Both the position numbers and the translations under genes were made by a program. The notes beneath the pieces were generated by a model. That model was not told the DNA's origin. It saw only the letters and a program-made list of their open reading frames with translations, and ran no database searches. A stretch of 64,000 bases of DNA from Streptomyces sp. DSM 110735 (GTDB lineage: Bacteria > Actinomycetota > Actinomycetes > Streptomycetales > Streptomycetaceae). Of this stretch, positions 61,656-64,000 are shown piece by piece (position 1 is the stretch's first letter; each line of letters starts with the position of its first letter). The stretch spans positions 248,001 to 312,000 of the forward strand of contig NZ_JACYHF010000002.1 in the NCBI RefSeq assembly GCF_016482685.1, in the 5' to 3' direction.

Positions 61656-62072
61656 GTGGACGACCTCACAGAGCAAGGACTTCGCTGCTCGATCGCTGAA
61701 GCCGACTCTCCGGCCTGGCGCGTCAGGGCTGCCGCAGGGCGACGGCTCGCGGCGGCGCCCCGGATCGAGAGCATCGCCGGTGTCCTGCGCCGTCTCCTCC
61801 TGGACGCTCAGGACACCGGAGTGACCTCCGAGACCGCTGCGGCTCTGTTGGCTCGGAGGGATCTGGCCGGTCTACGTGCCGTGCTCGCGGCTCGTGCAGC
61901 GGCGTCCGACGAGGGGACGGCTGATCAGCTCGCTGCGGAACTCGACTGTGACCCACGTTGGGCGACCGGAGAGGGCGGCGCCGAGCTGATCGCGCAGCTC
62001 CGGACTCTGGCGTCGGACACAGACCCAGAGGTCCGCGACGAGGCCCTACGGCGTCTTTCGCGCCTGCGCTGA
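61656..62072 (+). CDS. HEAT-repeat-like protein (138 aa)
   Basis: 138 residues, all helical. Two HEAT-like repeats are visible: SPAWRVRAAAGRRLAA at the N-terminus and DTDPEVRDEALRRLSRLR at the C-terminus, with an Ala-rich middle. Such proteins are binding scaffolds; partner unknown. GTG 61656, 46 bp after the NUDIX gene on the same strand. Confidence 0.7.
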   Translation: MDDLTEQGLRCSIAEADSPAWRVRAAAGRRLAAAPRIESIAGVLRRLLLDAQDTGVTSETAAALLARRDLAGLRAVLAARAAASDEGTADQLAAELDCDPRWATGEGGAELIAQLRTLASDTDPEVRDEALRRLSRLR

Positions 62073-62184
62073 TCAGACAGGTGGGCCGTGGCCAACCACG
62101 CGCTGCGAGATCGTCTACGAGATCCCGATCAACCCTTCATAGCAGCTTGACGGGCCCGGGAGAGCAGATCTGCGGGTGGTGTGA

Positions 62185-62295
62185 CTACCGGCGGCGGATA
62201 TACCAACCAACCACCAGCACGATGAGAATGGCAACGACGAAGGCCCACACGGTCGTTGCGCCGTGGTACGAGCGGTAGGCGATCAGAGCCAGCAT
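62185..62295 (-). CDS. Possible small membrane protein (36 aa)
   Basis: A 36-codon frame encoding one hydrophobic span (TTVWAFVVAILIVLVVGWYI) and a basic RRR end. The span looks genuine, but there is no ribosome site and a longer in-frame start at 62367 exists. Convergent with the HEAT-like gene. Low confidence. Confidence 0.35.
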   Translation of the reverse strand: MLALIAYRSYHGATTVWAFVVAILIVLVVGWYIRRR

Positions 62296-62403
62296 GTTCG
62301 GGCGGATACCCCGGGCAGGTGGCTTCAGCCGAGACGCGTCGGCTGCCCCTCTACTGAATGGTCCCAACGCCTCGGTAATGCCTGGCGCTTGGAGCCGAGC
62401 CCG

Positions 62404-62931
62404 CTACGAAGCAGCGGACGGCTGGCCTGTTCCGCAGTCGTCAGCGTGTATTCGGAACTCGGAGTACGGCCCTGGGACTATCCAGCCCTCCAACCAGCCC
62501 GTAAGCCAGCGGGCGAGGGTCAAGGTGGTCGGCACCAGGACGCAGCAGTCATTGGCATCCCAGTCCCAGACGCGGCCGTCGGCAGTGCTGAAGTCGATCA
62601 GGGTCCACATGCAGCAGCCGCGATCCATGAGCGGGACGATCCTTTGGAGGGTTGCGGCGTTGCTCGAGTCGCCCTCTGTCGAGAATTGGCGGTGCGCCTC
62701 GATCATGTCCCGTTCGTCGCTGAACCAATTGCCTGTGTCCGTCAGCGAAAGGCATTCCCAGACCCCGAAGCCGCCGTTGGCGACTTCGAGGTAGAGGCGC
62801 CGCAACAACTGCGGCATCGGATGGCCGACTGCGGCTTCGACCGCGGCGACGTCCTCCGGCGTTGCAGGCGGGGGCAGCTCACGGTCGGCGACACGGGCGC
62901 GGACAGCCTCGACAAGGTCGTCGTCAGTCAT
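62404..62931 (-). CDS. SMI1/KNR4 (SUKH) family protein
   Basis: 175 residues. PPATPEDVAAVEAAVGHPMPQLLRRLYLEVANGGFG and the later WDWDANDCCVLVPTTLTLARWL are the pattern of SMI1/KNR4 (SUKH-1) proteins, many of which are immunity proteins for polymorphic toxins. ATG 62931 follows GGGGGGAGAGG. No toxin gene is visible within the window, so any toxin partner would lie elsewhere. Confidence 0.85.
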   Translation of the reverse strand: MTDDDLVEAVRARVADRELPPPATPEDVAAVEAAVGHPMPQLLRRLYLEVANGGFGVWECLSLTDTGNWFSDERDMIEAHRQFSTEGDSSNAATLQRIVPLMDRGCCMWTLIDFSTADGRVWDWDANDCCVLVPTTLTLARWLTGWLEGWIVPGPYSEFRIHADDCGTGQPSAAS

Positions 62932-63075
62932 GGCCTCTCCCCCCGTCGGACTCGTTCGAGTAGGACTCGAACGAGTAGCGGGTGCCATGGTCCCACAGCA
63001 AGAATCAAGGGCAGTGCCATCGGCATCCGGAAGGCCGCGCGCTCGTCACGCACGGGCCGCCGACTGAACGGCGGC

Positions 63076-63603
63076 TTACAGTTGGTCCCCGATGGCCGCC
63101 TGCTTCGGGGGATGTGGGCCGCCACCGTCCTTGATGTCCTGTGCGCAGGTGCGGTCGTCGTGGGACTGGTCGTTGGGGATCAGGAGGACGGCGGTGACCT
63201 GATAAGGGTGCTCTACGGCGAGCCAGGCGTCGCCTGTGTGGTCGCCGTTCGGGCCGAACGCTTCGGACGAGTAGACCGTCTCACACAGCAGGGCCACGCG
63301 GTGCTTGTCGACCGCGCAGGCGTCCACCGCGGGGCCGGAATACTCGTCGGCGCCGTCGAAGCGGTAGTGGAAGTGGACCTGGTCGCCTCGGTCGGGGACC
63401 TGTGGGTGGGGCTCCAGGCGCCAGTCAACTACCTTGGCGGTGACGCCGAGTGGGCGCCCGGACGCGTCCTCGACCTGCACCCTCGCACTGGCCTTCCCGC
63501 GCTTCGCGGTCGTGTCGGTGCAGCCCCAGGAGGCAGAGCAGCCGGAGAGGGCGAGGAGGAGCAGGGCCAGCGGAGCACCGGCGAGTAGGCGGGCGGGAGG
63601 CAT
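63076..63603 (-). CDS. Putative lipoprotein (175 aa)
   Basis: 175 residues with a signal peptide and lipobox LLALSGC (Cys about 22). The mature part has paired Cys residues and a VHFHYRFDGADEYSG stretch; it is soluble and likely surface-anchored. No family recognised. It starts one base after the stop of the upstream gene at 63604, so they are co-transcribed. Confidence 0.75.
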   Translation of the reverse strand: MPPARLLAGAPLALLLLALSGCSASWGCTDTTAKRGKASARVQVEDASGRPLGVTAKVVDWRLEPHPQVPDRGDQVHFHYRFDGADEYSGPAVDACAVDKHRVALLCETVYSSEAFGPNGDHTGDAWLAVEHPYQVTAVLLIPNDQSHDDRTCAQDIKDGGGPHPPKQAAIGDQL

Positions 63604-64000
63604 TCAGGTGACCTCCGGTTGGAGTGGGGTGGCCTTCTCGAAGCGGGCGAGCAGGTCGCGCCAGAAGGGGACCGTCGCTCGCGGGTTACCGCCCTCGTCG
63701 ACCTCGTCCCGGGTCTCGTCGAACTCGCGGTGGATGTAGTCGACCAGGTTCTCGCCGTAGTAGATGGTGTCGGTCTGCCACATGGAGAGCACGGGGTGTC
63801 CGGAGGTTCCCCGACCGGCGGGCAGGTATCGGTGGGCGTACACGGGCACCAGTACCGGTGCCTTCGCCAGGTGCTGCCGCGCCCTTTCCAGCGCCAGCGC
63901 CGGGGAGATCGGGCGCTCACCCCAGCTCTCGTGCCAGAACCCGCTGTGCTCGACGTCGAGCAGGACCCCCTCGACCGGCCAGTCGAGCTGCTCACGCAAG
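63604..64000 (-). CDS. Hypothetical protein, 5' end beyond window
   Basis: At least 131 residues; the frame continues past base 64000, so the true start is not seen. Motifs HSGFWHESWGERPISPALALERARQHLAKAPVLVPVYAHRYLPAG and SMWQTDTIYYGENLVDYIHREF recall SUKH/SMI1-like proteins of actinomycetes, some linked with toxin immunity. Its stop nearly abuts the lipoprotein start. Assignment is tentative. Confidence 0.7.
   Translation of the reverse strand, partial: LREQLDWPVEGVLLDVEHSGFWHESWGERPISPALALERARQHLAKAPVLVPVYAHRYLPAGRGTSGHPVLSMWQTDTIYYGENLVDYIHREFDETRDEVDEGGNPRATVPFWRDLLARFEKATPLQPEVT

Noticed and set aside
1..64000. CRISPR arrays, IS elements, prophage genes
   Set aside because: No regular spaced repeats, transposase, integrase or terminal inverted repeats were found. 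Tandem repeats seen are short and mostly in-frame linkers.

Overview
The window is chromosomal DNA from a high-GC actinomycete, almost certainly Streptomyces. GC is about 70-73 %, GTG starts are common, many genes are coupled by ATGA/GTGA overlaps, and the families are typical of the genus: SpoIIE-type PP2C phosphatases with PAS/GAF sensors, XRE/MmyB-type regulators, a ricin-lectin-tailed GH92 enzyme and a P450. No rRNA, intact tRNA, IS element or CRISPR array was seen.

Layout. 0-2 kb: the end of a MoxR/DUF4129 membrane module. 2-9.7 kb: a secreted TNT-domain protein, two tandem PP2C phosphatases, a stand-alone HemC-like enzyme, a VOC protein, and a quinone oxidoreductase divergent from an ArsR regulator. 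10-16 kb: a secreted GH92 alpha-mannosidase, a P450 and an aldehyde dehydrogenase. 16-23 kb: a seven-gene operon for four-carbon acid sugars (ltnD-otnK-otnC-MFS-otnI-denD-gntR), with a FadR-type operator in front of ltnD. 23.2-25.0 kb: a compact ATP-grasp RiPP (graspetide-type) locus with a 43-residue precursor. 25.2-29.8 kb: a CHAT-protease/STAND NTPase/TPR protein coupled to a membrane protein and a tiny acidic protein. 30-36 kb: two unknown proteins, a DMT transporter, a DEAD-box helicase, and an FAD monooxygenase with its TetR regulator. 36.2-42.4 kb: a complete ribose operon (rbsR-K-D-A-C-B). 42.5-53 kb: redox and carbonyl metabolism genes (SDR, quinone oxidoreductase, Old Yellow Enzyme, aldehyde dehydrogenase, acetoacetate-decarboxylase-like protein, esterase, PfpI, saccharopine-reductase-like) with two TetR regulators. 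53-55 kb: an XRE/SDR pair and a small coiled-coil protein. 55.3-60.4 kb: a polyol locus (PfkB kinase, LacI regulator, zinc alcohol dehydrogenase, sugar porter). 60.4-64 kb: visibly lower-GC accessory DNA with a decayed tRNA-Arg, NUDIX, HEAT-like, SMI1/KNR4 and lipoprotein genes.

How the genes work together. The otn operon should convert L-threonate and D-erythronate to dihydroxyacetone phosphate. The rbs operon imports and phosphorylates ribose. The LacI/ADH/kinase/porter group should oxidise a sugar alcohol to a ketose and phosphorylate it. A shared 15-bp motif (roughly TGTAAGCRCYGTMAA), found in inverted pairs at three intergenic regions between 44.6 and 49.3 kb, suggests that the TetR protein at 44653-45246 controls the redox genes around it. 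The most novel candidates are the small graspetide-type locus and the CHAT/membrane/acidic-protein operon next to it.
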